DNA of 64,000 nt from Hyperoodon ampullatus (Eukaryota; Chordata; Mammalia; Artiodactyla; Ziphiidae): NCBI GenBank assembly GCA_949752795.1, contig OX457060.1, positions 3,091,454-3,155,453 on the forward strand. The letters run 5' to 3'. This document shows positions 11,185 through 23,565 of the stretch, piece after piece (positions within the stretch are counted from its first letter, which is position 1; the number at the start of each line of letters is the position of its first letter). The notes under the pieces were generated by a model, which worked only from the letters and a program-made list of their open reading frames with translations, made no database searches and was not told the origin of the DNA. Made by a program: the position numbers and the translations under genes.

Positions 11185-11570
11185 ACAGTTGTTCCAACCA
11201 TCTTGCTGCATAACAAATTATCCCAAAACTTAGTGTCTTGAAACAAGTGTCATGTTATGAGATCTAATGATTTTGAAGGGTAGGGATTTGGGCAAGGTTT
11301 GCTGGGTGATCGTTCCGTTGTGCAAGGTATTGATAGGTCACTTGGTGGTATCAGCTGGGGTGTGGTCTGGAGGGTCCAAGATAGTTCACTCGCCTGCCCT
11401 GGCACCTTGTTATGGATGAATGGAAACCTGGGCTTAGCTGGGACAATTGGTCTGAGGGTCCACACATGGCTATTCCAGCATGGCGGCTCCAGAGTCGGAA
11501 GACTGCTTCTGTGGTGGCTCAGGACTCTGGTGAACAAGGCAGAAGCTGCATGGCCTTCTCTGATCTAGCC
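11185..11570 (+). repeat. Ancient interspersed repeat, family not named
   Basis: 'gcataacaaattatcccaaa' followed by 'cttagtgtcttgaaacaa', with 'catggcggctccagag' near 11480. This is the same arrangement as 45545-45860 ('gtggcttaaaacaataacc', then 'gcatggcggttccaggctcc'), so the two are diverged copies of one old mammalian repeat. Confidence 0.5.
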
Positions 11571-13244
11571 TCAGAAGTCACATAGGATCTCTGTCACTGT
11601 ACTCTGAAGCAGCCAGACTAAAGGTGAGGGAATATAGAATGCACCTTTCAAGAGGAAGAGGGTCAAAAAATGTGTGACCTTGTTTTAAATGAATCCCAGA
11701 ACTAAGCTTTCTGTTAGCTGGGATAATTTCTTACACAGTGCACCTCTATTTCCAGCACTGCCGGGAATGCAGTATGTCACAATAATTTACACAAAGTAAG
11801 AACAAAATTATCTATTGAATTATTGCATGGTTAAATGTTTATTACAATCTGGAAGACAAGAAATGAACTAGCTGGAGACAACAATGCCTGCCTCTTTCAT
11901 GGCAAGAAACCCCCTGCCCCACTTCCCCTGTTCCCTTGAGTGAAGGAAAGACTCATAACTAGCATCACCCCACCCCCACTCCCCCACCTTCTCATACATA
12001 TGCCCTTGTAAAGCAGAGCTGCAGAGCTTGCTCTCAGATGGGACTCCCTCAGTCTGGCCGTGCACTCAGGGCCTGAGCCTCTTCCACTGCTGTGTGCATA
12101 GCCCGAACACAAACACACTTCATTCTCTGATTCCCAGTCCTCCCTCAGGAGAGGCTGCTGTCCTCAGGTACTCCAGCTATTGCTGTTGAATTATTATTCA
12201 AATTAGTAGTCTTTTAATCATTTGAATATTTAGATAGTTTTAATTATTTGAACTAAATAATTTGAGTAATTATTAAAATTATCATTGTTATTTTTATTCC
12301 TGGGAGATGAGACCTGGGAGGTAGTTTGCCCAAAAGGCTGATAGCTCTCCCTTGAAGAAGTGCTCCCTGATCTCCCAGAAAGTTCTCTTCACTGCAGGGC
12401 AGGGGGATTGTGGGGAGGAGAAACCAAACTCAGTATTTGCCAACTTACATGTTTTCCACCGTCCGTGCTGCCTTGCACAGTCTCTTTTGGGAAGTACATG
12501 CTCCAGTTGAACATTCTTTCCCCTTCTCCTTCTCTTCTCCAAAATGGTGCCAGTTTGTAGAGGGAGGGCTTAGTCAACCAGTGGGTGTGGGAAGAGAAGA
12601 TGATCCACTCCCCAGGTGTGAAAAAACTCAGAGTCTTTGCACTGAGCATGTCTTCACATTGCCCTTACACTGGAATGTAGCTAAGCATCGGATGTGTATG
12701 TGTTGGGTTCCTCCCACAGCTGATCCTGAGTTAAGGACCTGGGTGAAGGTAGTTTCTTTGTGAGGTGATCCCAGGCAGCAGGATGGAGGGTGGAGCGATC
12801 TCAGACAGGTCAGGGAGTGAAGTCCGTGTAAGGGTGTGATGCGGAGGAAGTTCCTGCAGGTTGGTGGCTCCACGCTGCCAGGACCCCCTAGAAGTGTGTA
12901 GAATACCCTTCCAGAATTGTCCCCCTGAAGAACACTGGGCTGGGTGGTTGTCCCCCAGCTCCCATTACCAATCAGTTGAGAGTTGGAGGGTTGCCCCCGG
13001 GGGGCAGTAACTCACCCCACTCCAGGCTGAGCTTCAGGGTGGCCATCGGAGAAGACCCTGGGGCAGGAAGAAGACTCACAACTTGAGCTTGAGGAGGGAG
13101 GCTGGTAGCAGGAGGTCAGTGAGCTCGTGAGAAATCTCCACTGCAGCCTCATGGGGAAACCAGAGGTGGGCCGAGGGACGACGTGGCCACAGACACCTGC
13201 ACAATGTAAAGGAAAATGATTTCCCCTTAGAAACTAGAGATATG
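11571..13244. other. Unassigned DNA
   Basis: Includes an AT-rich patch at 12180-12300 and GC-richer DNA at 12900-13200. ORFs on both strands up to 117 codons overlap each other and lack any recognisable domain. No coding exon can be supported. Confidence 0.5.
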
Positions 13245-13522
13245 ATATCACTGACTCTGAGCTCCCAGGATCAGCAAAGAAATGTAATGCCCACCTGTTC
13301 CCTCATAGGCAAATTGTGACTTTTCTCTGCGGAAGCTTTTAGTATTTTCTTTTGTTCTTGATGTTCTACAATTTCACGAGGATGTATCCGGTTGCGAGTT
13401 TTGGGTCCTTTATTTTGCATGTCTCTCTGTGACCTTTTCCAATCTGAAAATCTGCAGAGTTTTTTCAGTTCTAAGTTTTCTCATATTGTTTCTTTATTTT
13501 CTCTTTTCCATGCTCTCTGGTT

Positions 13523-13524
<2 letters not shown>

Positions 13525-13559
<35 letters not shown>
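13525..13559 (+). repeat. Poly(T) run
   Basis: About 35 uninterrupted T. It may be the tail of a minus-strand retroelement or an expanded mononucleotide repeat. Confidence 0.95.
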
Positions 13560-13560
<1 letters not shown>

Positions 13561-14140
13561 ACTCTCTAATTCATGGATTCTGTCTTTATCTGTGCCCATG
13601 CTGCTAGTTGGCACATCTATTAAATTTTCAAAACTAGTTGGTGATCATGGAATCCTAATTAATTCCTTTTCATACCACTTGTTCTTAATTGATGGTGTAC
13701 CAGCCTCTCATATCTGAATATTAATTGCGCTTATTTTAGCTATTTCTCCCTTCTCATGGACATTAGCTATTTTATTTGTTGACATTGGTTCTTATTTTTA
13801 ATGATGTTTGTTTTTCTTAAATGTTTGGACATTCTTAACTATTGTTTGCTCTTGAATCTGAAACTCCTGTTTGCCTGAGTACGTAAGTGCTGGCTCCAGC
13901 TTCCTTCGGTGACTTGGGTGGGTGAGGGGCTGGAGGTGGAGGGCAGAACGTGCAAACTAGTAGCTCGCTGGCCCTCTGAGCAGGGGGCCAACCCCTCCAG
14001 CAGTGTAAGTAAGTCATCTGGAGTCATTTCTCTCCTTCAGTGGCCCAACTGCCCTTCTGAGTTTCCTGGGTCAGGACTCCTCCTGCTGCAGATAGCTATG
14101 CTCAGAGTTTATTCTGGGAACAAATGCATGAATCAGCCAC

Positions 14141-14238
14141 CCTCTTTCTTTCTTTTTCTTTCTTCTTTTTCTTTCTTTCTTTCTTTTTCTTTCTTCTTTT
14201 TCTTTCTTTCTTTTTCTTTCTTTCTTTCTTTCTTTCTT
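14141..14238 (+). repeat. (CTTT)n / CTTTTT polypyrimidine tract
   Basis: Almost 100 bases of pure C and T with CTTT, CTTTTT and CTTCTTTTT units. It is long enough for triplex (H-DNA) formation in principle. ORFs across it translate to Lys/Arg/Glu or Phe/Leu/Ser runs and are artefacts. Confidence 0.95.
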
Positions 14239-14664
14239 GGATGTCTGGGGTTCGTTCCAGTTCTGTTCTGCCTCTCTGGGTTGTTTCTCCCCTTCTGGAG
14301 CTTTCATCCTGGGTCTAAACCTCACCCTTGCTCTCTGCTCAGTAGGTGTGAGGAGGGAAAGGGGCCTAGTGGGCTCAGCTGTTCTGAATACTGAGCTTTG
14401 TTAATTAACCTGATGGTTACCCCAAAGCCCCTCCTGGTCTCTCTGTTTGTTGACTCTGAGCTTAAAATATTTCTGAAATTTCTATTACTTCCCTGGTAGT
14501 TTTCTGTTGTCTGTGTGCTATGGCTTTTTTTTTCTGCCCTTATATTTCTGCAGTCTGATCCCATCTGCTTTCTATCTTCCAAGAATTTTTCAAAATCTGT
14601 CTGAGGATAGATCCTTTTCTTGCCGTGGTGGATTCCTTTACCTCCTCCTCCTTTCATCCATTTA

Positions 14665-14870
14665 TCTTATTTAATTCTCACAATAATTCAGTGAAAGAGG
14701 TATTCATGACGACCTTATTTTTTCAGAAGGAAAACTAGGCCTCAGAGAGGTAGTTTCCCTGAGGTGCCACAGCTAGAACTTGGTGGCGTTGGAAGCTGAA
14801 CCCTGGTTCAACTAACTCCAGGTCGTAATTACAAGTATTCTCACCACTTGTCAGGGACTTTCTCTATGTC
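14665..14870 (-). repeat. MIR SINE
   Basis: Antisense MIR wording: 'ttaattctcacaataattca', 'actaggcctcagagaggtag', 'ccacagctagaacttgg'. Old, diverged tRNA-derived SINE found in all mammals. Confidence 0.8.
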
Positions 14871-14999
14871 TGCTTCTTACTTCCTTCCCCCTGTGGCCTA
14901 AGAGCTCCTTGAGAAGCCAGGGTTGTTCTGGAACCCCCTTTGGGTTCTCTGCAGCACCTTGCACTGTGCAGAGAACACCAAACACTGAGATCATGGGTC

Positions 15000-15085
15000 G
15001 ATGGCAACCTGCCCAAGGTCACCTGACTAGGAAGTGGCAGATCAGGATTTAACCCAGGAAGTCGGGTCCCAGAGACTGTACCCTA
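15000..15085 (-). repeat. MIR fragment
   Basis: 'gcccaaggtcacctgactag' and 'gaagtggcagatcaggattt' match the antisense MIR core. Confidence 0.75.
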
Positions 15086-15479
15086 ATGCGATCTTCCATT
15101 CAGATCTGAGGTGTCATTCACAAACTTCCTCTCAAGCATCTCTTTCCTGTCACTAGGCCAACAGACAATTTATGCTGAGGGAAGACTGCCCTTGGGGAGC
15201 TTCCACTGCTGTATTTCATGACAAGCATCATGGCACTATTTGACTCTCAAAACCAAGACCAAGTATCATTTTAATGAAACAGAAGAGAAGAGAAACCAAA
15301 AGAAAAGAAGAGTACAGAATATGGGCTGTAGGTCAGAGCTATTAACAAACTATACAGACACAACAGAGACTGGGAAAGTGGTAGAGACCGTGTCTGGGCA
15401 AGGAAGGGAGTGGGGACTGTGGACGTGGCAAGACCAGGCTAGAGGAGGCGAGAAGCTGTTGTTCATGACCTGCCCCTAA

Positions 15480-15590
15480 TGAGTAGTGTCACTTTCAGAA
15501 GTGGACCTCTGTGGGCTTCAGTGTTTCCATTTGTAGGATAAGGTCATCTCTATGGTCCCACTAACACTGATATGTAAGGTTCTAAATAAG
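15480..15590 (+). repeat. MIR-like fragment
   Basis: 'cttcagtgtttccatttgta' with a preceding 'tgtcactttcagaagtggac' resembles the sense MIR core, diverged. Confidence 0.45.
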
Positions 15591-15828
15591 TAGCAAACTC
15601 ACTTTTATCAGAACTAAAAACTTAACTCATGAGTCTTCCCGGCCTCTCTACTTACCCTTGTCTTTCAGAGCCCTGGGTACTTCTCCAATCCCATACCTCA
15701 TTATCCTTCACCTTATACTTTTCCCCTCTAGCCCACAGACCTAGGCATGGCTTTCTTGTGTTAAATGTCATTGTATTTTCTGTACCCAAGTCCTTCCTCA
15801 TGTCAGGTTGCACCATCCCGTTTCTGAC

Positions 15829-15854
15829 CACCCACCCACCCACACACCCACACA
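15829..15854 (+). repeat. (CCCA)n short tandem repeat
   Basis: 'accacccacccacccacaca' repeat of four-base units. Confidence 0.8.
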
Positions 15855-16034
15855 TGCCCATTTTGGGCCAGGCTAATTATATTTGCTATTTTTAAGACTC
15901 TGTTTAGGTATAATTTCCTCCAGGAAGACCTTTCTGATACCCCTTCCCAGGCTCTGTGCTTCTCTCTGCTGCCTGAGGCGGGCCCATGATGGACCACAGT
16001 ACTAATCTAATTTAAACCTAACATCCTGGGCAAG

Positions 16035-16155
16035 CAAACATTAGCACTGTTTTTACAGATGTGGAAACTAAGACTCAGCAAGATTGAGGAACCCACCCAA
16101 CACTGCACACCATCAAGTCTCAGAGCCAGAAGTCAAACCCAGAGTGTGTGCTCTG
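16035..16155 (-). repeat. MIR fragment
   Basis: 'ttttacagatgtggaaacta', then 'agactcagcaagattgagga' and 'agaagtcaaacccagagtgt' follow the antisense MIR layout. Confidence 0.75.
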
Positions 16156-16483
16156 GCCATCTTTGCAGCATCCATGTCATAAGGCTGGGGCACAAATGGG
16201 ATGATGCCCCAACACCCCAAGCTGGGGTGGTGAGGATGGCAAACTTGCAAAGGCCAGTGCACAGGTCATGGAGAACAGGAAAAGGCTGGGCTGAGAGACT
16301 GATGTAGGGGGGACCTCAGGCCCCACCCTGAATGGGGAGGGGAGCACAGGGGCAGCCTGCGAGTCCCACTTCCTGGGCACATAAACTAACCATCACAGTT
16401 GGGTTGGAGGAAAGGAAGTATGTCCTAAGCAAAGGGACAGTGGGTGCCAAGGCACAGAGAGAAGCTACAGAACTATGCATGTT

Positions 16484-16571
16484 GGGATGTGTGTGTGTCT
16501 GAGTGTGTTTATGTGTACGTAGGTCTACATGTGTGTATATTTCTGTGTGTGTGAATGTGTGTGTGTGTGTT
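16484..16571 (+). repeat. Imperfect (TG)n repeat
   Basis: Interrupted TG/TGTG units over about 88 bases. Confidence 0.85.
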
Positions 16572-16694
16572 TGTGTTTTGGTGGAAGGGCAGGGGAATAC
16601 ACAGAAGCAAAAGTGTGCCAAAAGACAGCAGAAGCTGAGTCTACAGAGGTGGGCGAGGCCTTACCTGCCATGCTAAGGAGCTTTACTTTACACT

Positions 16695-16870
16695 GAGGCC
16701 CAAATCAGGTTGATCATCAGAATCATCTAGAATCTCCTAGGCATCATTTTTGAAAACAGATTGTGTGGCCCCCTCCAAGACCCAATTAATCAGATTAAAC
16801 CAGAAACTTATATTATTAAAAAGCCCCATTTTGTCCCCCAATCTTATGACTATGTTTGAGAATTCCTTCT
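16695..16870 (+). repeat. MER5-like relic
   Basis: 'atcatcagaatcatctagaa', 'gtgtggccccctccaagacc' and the end 'gtttgagaattcc' have the order of a MER5-type non-autonomous hAT element, strongly diverged. Confidence 0.5.
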
Positions 16871-18114
16871 TTAGACAATGGAAGCCACTGAAGTATTAAA
16901 TGGCAAGGTCCAAATTTTGTTGACATTTAACTCTCTTCCTGGTTTAAGTGTTTGTGATTTTCACATGAATGGGATAACTTTTCCATGGTGGCTCCAAGTA
17001 TCAACATAAGTAGAATGTGCCTGGGAAAAACTTGGCTGAGATCCTCCCCGGTATGCTTATCTTTGCAGACACAACCTAATTGGGATCAGAAGGGTCAGGG
17101 AGCTGAGAGGCAGAAAGATGGAGTTCTCTGTCACTGTCAGCCCCATTTCCATGGAGATCCATTCATTCATCAAGCATTTATGTGAGACTCACAGAGTACC
17201 CAGTCCATGCAGGCTCAGTGAGGGACAGGAAGACAGCAGAAGCCAACTTACAATTTTGCAGACTCGTGCACCTGAAACACACAGTTTTGAAAAGAACAGA
17301 ATGCAGAGCTCTTTCAAGCCAATGTTTCAGATAAGTGTGAGGCAAGATGGTACAGATGCAGAACATACATGTCAAAGACCTCATCTTGTTTAACAAGGCA
17401 ACTCACACAAAGTGGCTAATACACACCTGGCACATAGGCAGCATGAAAGAAATGTTGGTGCCTTGCCTTCCTGAGTTATTATTAAATCTTGCACCCCCTT
17501 TTCAGGAGTGATAGTCCTTGAGATCCTGAAATAAATTTTTAAAAGGAAATAGCATGTCTGGCTTCTAGAACTGTAGGAGATTTTATTACTATCATGGTGT
17601 TCACCTGGTTAACATAGTAGACAGGACACTGGATGGGTGTAGCTGAGCTCCAAAACAGATATTCCAGATAAGACTTCCATAGGAAATAGAAATACCCTTT
17701 CCTCAGGATATTTGTTAGTCCTCTTTCAATTTAGACCCTTTGAAGCACACCCAGGGAAATGATCAGAGTCATCACCACCACCTCCAACCCCAGAGGAAAA
17801 TGTTTTTCTGAGGGAGATCCTTCTTCTTTGTGAGCTTTAAATGCCTTGTGACATTCAATACTAAAGCTCTTTAATCATCTCTCACATCCAGTCTCAATAG
17901 GTCAAATGCTCAGATTCACATGTATCTTGCATGTCAACTAGGGGGAAGTGAACCTTTCTTAGAGAGTAGGCTGCAGGTTATCCAAGGATGGTTTTTAAGA
18001 TGATAAGAAAGTACAGGAGCTAAGGATGGAAAATGTCTTCAGCCTGCAGCAGCTCTGACCTCAGACACACCCAAGCCCAGGGTTGCTCTCTCAACTCTAG
18101 AGGAAACCATTCTC
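16871..18114. other. Unassigned DNA
   Basis: No gene, young repeat or structured RNA recognised. ORFs of 66-91 codons overlap on both strands without domain content. Confidence 0.5.
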
Positions 18115-18128
18115 AAAACGGAAGCCCT

Positions 18129-18355
18129 GGGCTTCCCTGGTGGCACAGTGGTTGAGAGTCTGCCTGCCGATGCAGGGGACACGGGTTCGTGCCCCAGTCC
18201 AGGAAGATCCCACATGCCGTGGAGCGGCTAGGCCCATGAGCCATGGCCACTGAGCCTGCGCATCCGGAGCCTGTGCTCCACAACGGGAGAGGCCACAACA
18301 GTGAGAGGCCCGTGTACGGCAAAAAAAAAAAAAACAAAACAAAAAAACAAAAAAT
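18129..18355 (+). mobile_element. CHR-2-type SINE, short form
   Basis: Starts 'gggcttccctggtggcacag', ends 'gagaggcccgtgtacggc', then an A tail with C interruptions. The target duplication is aaaacggaagccct (18115-18128) and aaaaccggaggtcct (18356-18370), one indel and one substitution apart. Confidence 0.92.
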
Positions 18356-18370
18356 AAAACCGGAGGTCCT

Positions 18371-19835
18371 ACATTATGAAGTGACTCTATGGTGTATTTC
18401 TGAATTTCCCCATCTTGTACAGAGTGTGTAGACATGCCCCCTCATCTCTCACGCTTAGTTCCTACCACCACATACTAAAAAGGGTTTCACTCTTCCACTA
18501 TTGGGTAAACCAAGCATCACCTTCTTAGCCAAATGGTTTGCAGCCCCGTGACCTGTACTGGCCCTCCTCTGACCATGTTCACATTTACACTCCCCTCCAC
18601 ATAGCTGTGATTCTTTGAGGGTCCAACATAGTGAGCCTGAATTAACAGAAAGTAAGAGTCCAAGGACTGAATTAAATGACTATAATTTAGGAAATAATAT
18701 CAGCTAAAATCTGACACTCAAGAAAAGAAGAGAATAAAACCTTGATAAATTTTAAATCTTGATAAATTAATTCTTGGCTGTTACTCTTAGAGAGATACAC
18801 CTTGAAACACAAGAGAATTCTCCCAATATAATATGTAGGCTTTTTGCTAAGATGCACCTGAGCTTTGCCCTGAAAGCTGGACCAAAGGAGGATTCAGACC
18901 CTAAGACTCAGATATGAGTACATGTGAACCACATTCTCTTCTCAGAAGAGTAGTTCCCTCAGTGCCTTAAGCAAAGTCCTGGTCAGTGAGAAAGGCCTAG
19001 AAACGCTTACTGTGAAAGGAAGCCGACTAGCTGACAACACAGCTGTGGCTACCATGGCATAGAGCTGGGTCCTATATTACGAGGAGACTGTCCCTCCGCT
19101 GGTCCTCACTGAGAATTCCAGGCTTTATCTTAAAACTGCATTAGATAGATACGGAGAGACATATGCTCTGTTGTAGCACACCAACTTTCCTGCCAAGAGC
19201 AGCTAAAAATAATAGGGAAAAAATGCATTTTAAGATACCAGAGACCCATCAGGCCCTAGGACTTAAAGGCTCATGATCCTGGAGAGAAGAGAAATTCACT
19301 GAGATGAGTTCTAAGATTCTACTCCAGTTTTTCCTTCAAGGCACTTGCCACTTCTTAAGTGATGTAGCAAGTCAAGCAGAAAGCAGCTGGTAAGCACCTG
19401 AGAACCTGAATAGAACTTTAGGCAGTGTCCTGGGCATGGGGAGATCACAATGGGAGTTCAGGACTACCAAGACAGGCAGGACATATGGTTCCAGAAAGAC
19501 AGAGAAAAAAGAAAAGAAATGCAGACTGTGAACCCAACATCAGGTACAACTTTTCCACTCAAGGCCTTGCTCATTCCTAAAGAAGGCAAACTGGGCAGAA
19601 AGGAGCATCAGAGAGGCTCAGAAGGTAAGCAGAGCTTTGGGCAGGCTCATCGGGCAGGGAGGGGAGGGGAGATTAAACATCAGGACTCCTCAACAGAGGA
19701 AGCTCCTCTCACTTGAGATGCATGAAGGGCTAAATTCTAGGGGCCAACGCAGTCAGGGATTAGGCTTTTTAGAGGTTTGGTGTCAGCCTTCTACATTGAC
19801 AAGAGAAGAATTAGTCATCTAAAAGACAGATCAGT
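18371..19835. other. Unassigned DNA
   Basis: No repeat or gene recognised. Purine-rich ORFs at 19450-19822 have no domain. Confidence 0.5.
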
Positions 19836-19848
19836 TGAAAATATTCAG

Positions 19849-19997
19849 GGAATTCCCTGGCGTTCTAGTGGTTAGGACTTTGAGCTTCCACTGCAGGGGG
19901 CATGGGTTTAATCCCTGGTCAGGGAACTAAGATCCCACATGCCGCAGGATGTAGATAGATAGATAGATAGATAGATATAGATACAGATATAAATAAA
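19849..19997 (+). mobile_element. Short CHR-type SINE with a GATA tail
   Basis: The tRNA-like unit 'ttccctggcgttctagtggt' through 'ccctggtcagggaactaaga' and 'tcccacatgccgcagg' is about 100 bp, then passes into a (GATA)n tract at 19950-19981. An imperfect flanking repeat, tgaaaatattcag (19836-19848) and tgaaaagaaacag (19998-20010), may be the target duplication. Confidence 0.8.
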
Positions 19998-20439
19998 TGA
20001 AAAGAAACAGACCCCTCACCACCAACACCCTTCCCCCACAAAAAAAAATTCCTTTCCCCTAAGATTGGGAAGAAAGCAAGAGTGTCTGCTTTCACTTCTT
20101 TTAACATCGAACTGGGTGTCCTGGCCAGTGCAATAATGCAAGATAAAAAAATAAACGGCCTACAGATTGGAAAGGAAGGAAATCTTTATTCCTAAATAAC
20201 ATGATTATTTACATAGGAATTTCTTCACCCATGTCCTCACTACAGAACCTGCATGGCACCCTTTTCCTCCACACCGCCAATACCTCTCCTTTTTAAGGAC
20301 TAGCTCAAATATATCTGCCTCATTAAAGCCTGCCCTGATGCTTCCAGCCTCAAACTCTCTCCCTTTTCTCTTAAGTTTTTACTTTAGTGCAATTCAGTAA
20401 ACAATGTACTAGGCACTGGGGAGTCCCATAGAATTTTAT

Positions 20440-21060
20440 TTACCCATTTCTGTGGTATTTACCACTCAAGAAAATTTTTAAAATATAAATACATTTCCTT
20501 AAAAAAATATGTCAAAGTTAAGCTAAGATTTCCTTTCACAAATATCCTCAATCCCAGCTCCTCCAAACCTACCCAGCGGTAACCACTGTTATAACTTTCG
20601 TTTGTAGCCTTTGGAACTTCTGGTCTTTCATTGTTTTGTATTTTACATAAATATCTTTGTCCCCTAGAAGATGTATGAAATTATTTTGTGTTACACTTTT
20701 TTTTCCCTTTGCTTTACATTTTTCATAAAAGAAAGGACAACATACATAATTACTTGCCACTTACTTAATTCAAAAGTGTACCCTAAAGATCTACTGATAG
20801 ATCTAACTCCTTCTTCTTAACCTTTGTGTAATTTTCATTGCATGGCTTTAACCTCTGTTTATTTAGATACTCACCTATTGTGCATTTGCAGTATTGGTTG
20901 TTTGCAGTATTATGATATTATGAACATCACTGCAATTACCATAATTGTATATGCCCTTTCTGTGCACATGAATGAATGTCCATCTGTGGTACAAACCAAG
21001 AAATGAGAATTCTGGATCAGAGTATGTCCACTTTTTTTCTTACTAGATATTTCCAGATTG
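20440..21060 (-). mobile_element. Antisense old L1/HAL1-type 3' region
   Basis: T-rich text with 'ccagcggtaaccactgttat', 'atgatattatgaacatcact' and 'tgagaattctggatcagagt', the usual antisense wording of old L1 3' ends. Confidence 0.55.
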
Positions 21061-21105
21061 CCTTCCAAAACTTCCTTGAAAGCAGGATCTTGGTTAAGTA
21101 CATCT

Positions 21106-21180
21106 CAGCATTCTGCCTCTAGCCCTAAACTGTTCACACAGTAGGCACTCAGTAAGTATTTTTAAGTTGATGGATGAAAG
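21106..21180 (+). repeat. L2 3' end fragment
   Basis: 'cacagtaggcactcagtaag' followed by 'tgatggatgaaagagtg' matches the typical L2 3' end. Confidence 0.6.
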
Positions 21181-21295
21181 AGTGCATGGTTATACTGAAA
21201 ATATTCTGAATCATTTCTCTGACCCACCCTGTAAAGACTTGCAGTATTTGTTTTTCATTAGTTCTGTCACATTTGGGTGTTTCTCTGTGTGAAAT

Positions 21296-21400
21296 TTATT
21301 TTTTTTTTTGAATTTTTTAATTTAATATTATTTCTTTTTTTATACAGCAGGTTCTTGTTAGTTATCCATTTTATGCATATGAGTGTATATATGCAGTATT
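21296..21400 (-). mobile_element. Possible L1 fragment
   Basis: 'tacagcaggttcttgttagt' with 'tatgcatatgagtgtatata' is a phrase common in cetartiodactyl and carnivore L1 sequence. Short and tentative. Confidence 0.4.
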
Positions 21401-22955
21401 TAACTTTTTATGAATGCCTTGTCTAGGCTTCAATTTCTAAACCATAAATGCTATGTCTTCTATTTTTCTGCATCACACATAACAACTAGCACCTAGATGG
21501 GTGTTTAATAAATATAGGTGTTTGCTAAGTCAGTGAGTAGATTCAATTTATGTTTATAGTAAAATAAGTTGGGGAAATAATCATTGTGATTATAGCAACA
21601 CACAGTGAACATCACGTAAGAGTGACACTGCACAGGCCAATTACTGTGAGAAGAGCTCTAGGCAGTGGACATGTTTCTCTAGACCAAATGACACAGTAAT
21701 GGTGGTCATTAACTGAGAACACAAAACGATGGGCTAAGGGCCATTCCTCTTCAGTAGCAATAGGTCAGCACTGAGAGATGGTGGAATTGTACTAGGGAGG
21801 GGAAGGTGGTTCCATTCCACATTAACAGAGCTCTCAACGTTCTGATGATGTGCAAATGTGCCACATAAAACATTCCAAGGCAAGGACATTGGTGAGAAAG
21901 AGACCTAAGCTTGTCCTGCTTTAAGGATCTTAAGAAGCAGTGTCTCAGAGCTTGTTGATGAGTCTGACTTGTTTTATGCCCAGGCGAATAGGGCTTGGGC
22001 CCACCACACCTCTCCAAAGTGGCCTCCAAAAATCCACCATCTGAACCTACCTCATTCTAATAGCATCGCTTCTCAGAAGCCTCATCCTCAAAGGTGAAAT
22101 AAATCCCAATCATTAAAGCACAAGAAATGCTCCCCTCTCATTTCCACAAGTGTTCATTTCTTCCAAGTTTTTCTAATCATTTTCTCATTAGTCTCATTCT
22201 CTATCGCACTATCATTATTATTCTGTTTATGTAACATCATTCATTGAGCACCTTCCAGACTCCTTCCCGCCAGCATGCACAATACATTCAAATTATGTAA
22301 TTATGCCATTGTAATCAAATCATTAAGATTCACATTAAACATGTATTAAAGTTCATAAGAAAAAAAAAAGCACAAGACACAGGCAGTAAGAGGGAGGGAA
22401 GCAGACAAACATGCTTGTAATGGTAACTTGCTTTTAAAAAGCCCATGACTGCAGATTTAAGGTCTTGGAAGGATTGTATAACTGAGAAGAGGTTGTTGAC
22501 TTCTAAAAATAAAAAGCAGCTCTCCCCTTTCTACCCCTATGATTCCATTGAGTTAATCCCTTGATTATAAAATAACTAATAGAAAACAACTCAAGATAAG
22601 GTCACTGCATTTGGGGCACACACACACACACAGAGTGAATAAAACAAAAAGGGCTGTACAAGAGATTTGCAGATACTCACTGGCTTGGGAGAAATAATAC
22701 AATACCTGTGAAGAATGTCAGTTTACTAATGGATTTGAGTCATGTGTGATATCTACACAATAAATTTAGAAATACAAGACCAGAATTACTGATGTGGTTA
22801 TATCCTATTAGAAATGGCTCCTACAGTGCTGCCAGCTGAGAACAGCCAGAAGATAATGGTGCCCTGGGTTGAGTTGTGTAAGTCCAGTGGTAATGCCAGT
22901 AATTTGCACCTCATATTAGAGATATTTGGTGGAGGAGGGCTTTAAAATAATACTC
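21401..22955. other. Unassigned DNA
   Basis: No coding or clear repeat content apart from a (CA)n patch at 22618-22632. The 92-codon minus ORF at 21751-22029 has no domain. Confidence 0.5.
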
Positions 22956-22959
22956 AAGG

Positions 22960-23085
22960 CTACAGTCCAGGTCTTGCCCAGACCTACTGAATCAGAAACT
23001 TGGTGTGGGGCTACCAATCTGTTTCAACAAGCCCTACAGGAGATTCTCAAGGACACTGTAGTTTGAGGACTACTAGGCAGGACCA
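22960..23085 (+). repeat. MER5A-like element, 3' part
   Basis: 'cagacctactgaatcagaaa', 'aacaagccctacaggagatt' and 'gtttgaggactact' match the last two thirds of MER5A, a non-autonomous hAT-Charlie element. Confidence 0.75.
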
Positions 23086-23334
23086 TGCCCAAGACTGAAA
23101 GAAGGAACAAGACACATTTAAGGGGTACTCACCATGCTGTGGCCACTGGGTTAGACACTTTAGGTATATGATTGCATTTAATTTTCTAATAATGTATTTA
23201 TTCACTCAATAAACATATCCTGCCTAAGTCAAGACCTTGTTAGGGTCTGGAAATATAAAGATGAATAAAGCACAATGCCTACCTTCAAGGAGACGTGCAG
23301 TAAGTCAATAATTATAAAGTAGTAACAATAATTG

Positions 23335-23565
23335 TCATCATATATTAAGTGCTAATTGTGTGTCAAGGACTCTGCCAAGTGCTTTACCTGTATTATCTCT
23401 AATCCTCACAGCAACCTTAGAGATGCTAAGGTGGTGTTATTGCCAGTTCCCATTTGAGGAAGCTGAAGACTTAAAGAGGTTAAATAACTCACCCAAAGGC
23501 ACATAGCTCACAAGTGGTTAAGCTGGGATTGAACCGTATTCTTAATCACTCCAACACTAGTTTCT
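23335..23565 (-). repeat. MIR SINE, nearly full
   Basis: 'gtgctttacctgtattatct', 'taaagaggttaaataactca' and 'aagctgggattgaaccgt' follow the antisense MIR from end to end. Just upstream, 23190-23300 ('attcactcaataaacatatc') is another old repeat also seen near 42800. Confidence 0.8.

Larger units (their letters stand above)
13245..14660 (-). mobile_element. Probable antisense old L1/HAL1 5' region
   Basis: T-rich text that reads as antisense L1-type sequence ('ttctacaatttcacgaggat', 'tgaccttttccaatctgaaa'), followed by a GC-rich block at 13880-14060 that could be its 5' UTR. The assignment rests on composition and wording and is weak. A 35-base T run and a CTTT tract lie within. Confidence 0.3.

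Noticed and set aside
12360..12763. Overlapping ORFs of 66-117 codons on both strands
   Set aside because: They overlap in several frames without any domain or conserved motif, and no splice structure is evident.
14071..14325. Lys/Arg/Glu-rich ORF
   Set aside because: It translates the polypurine strand of a CTTT simple repeat.
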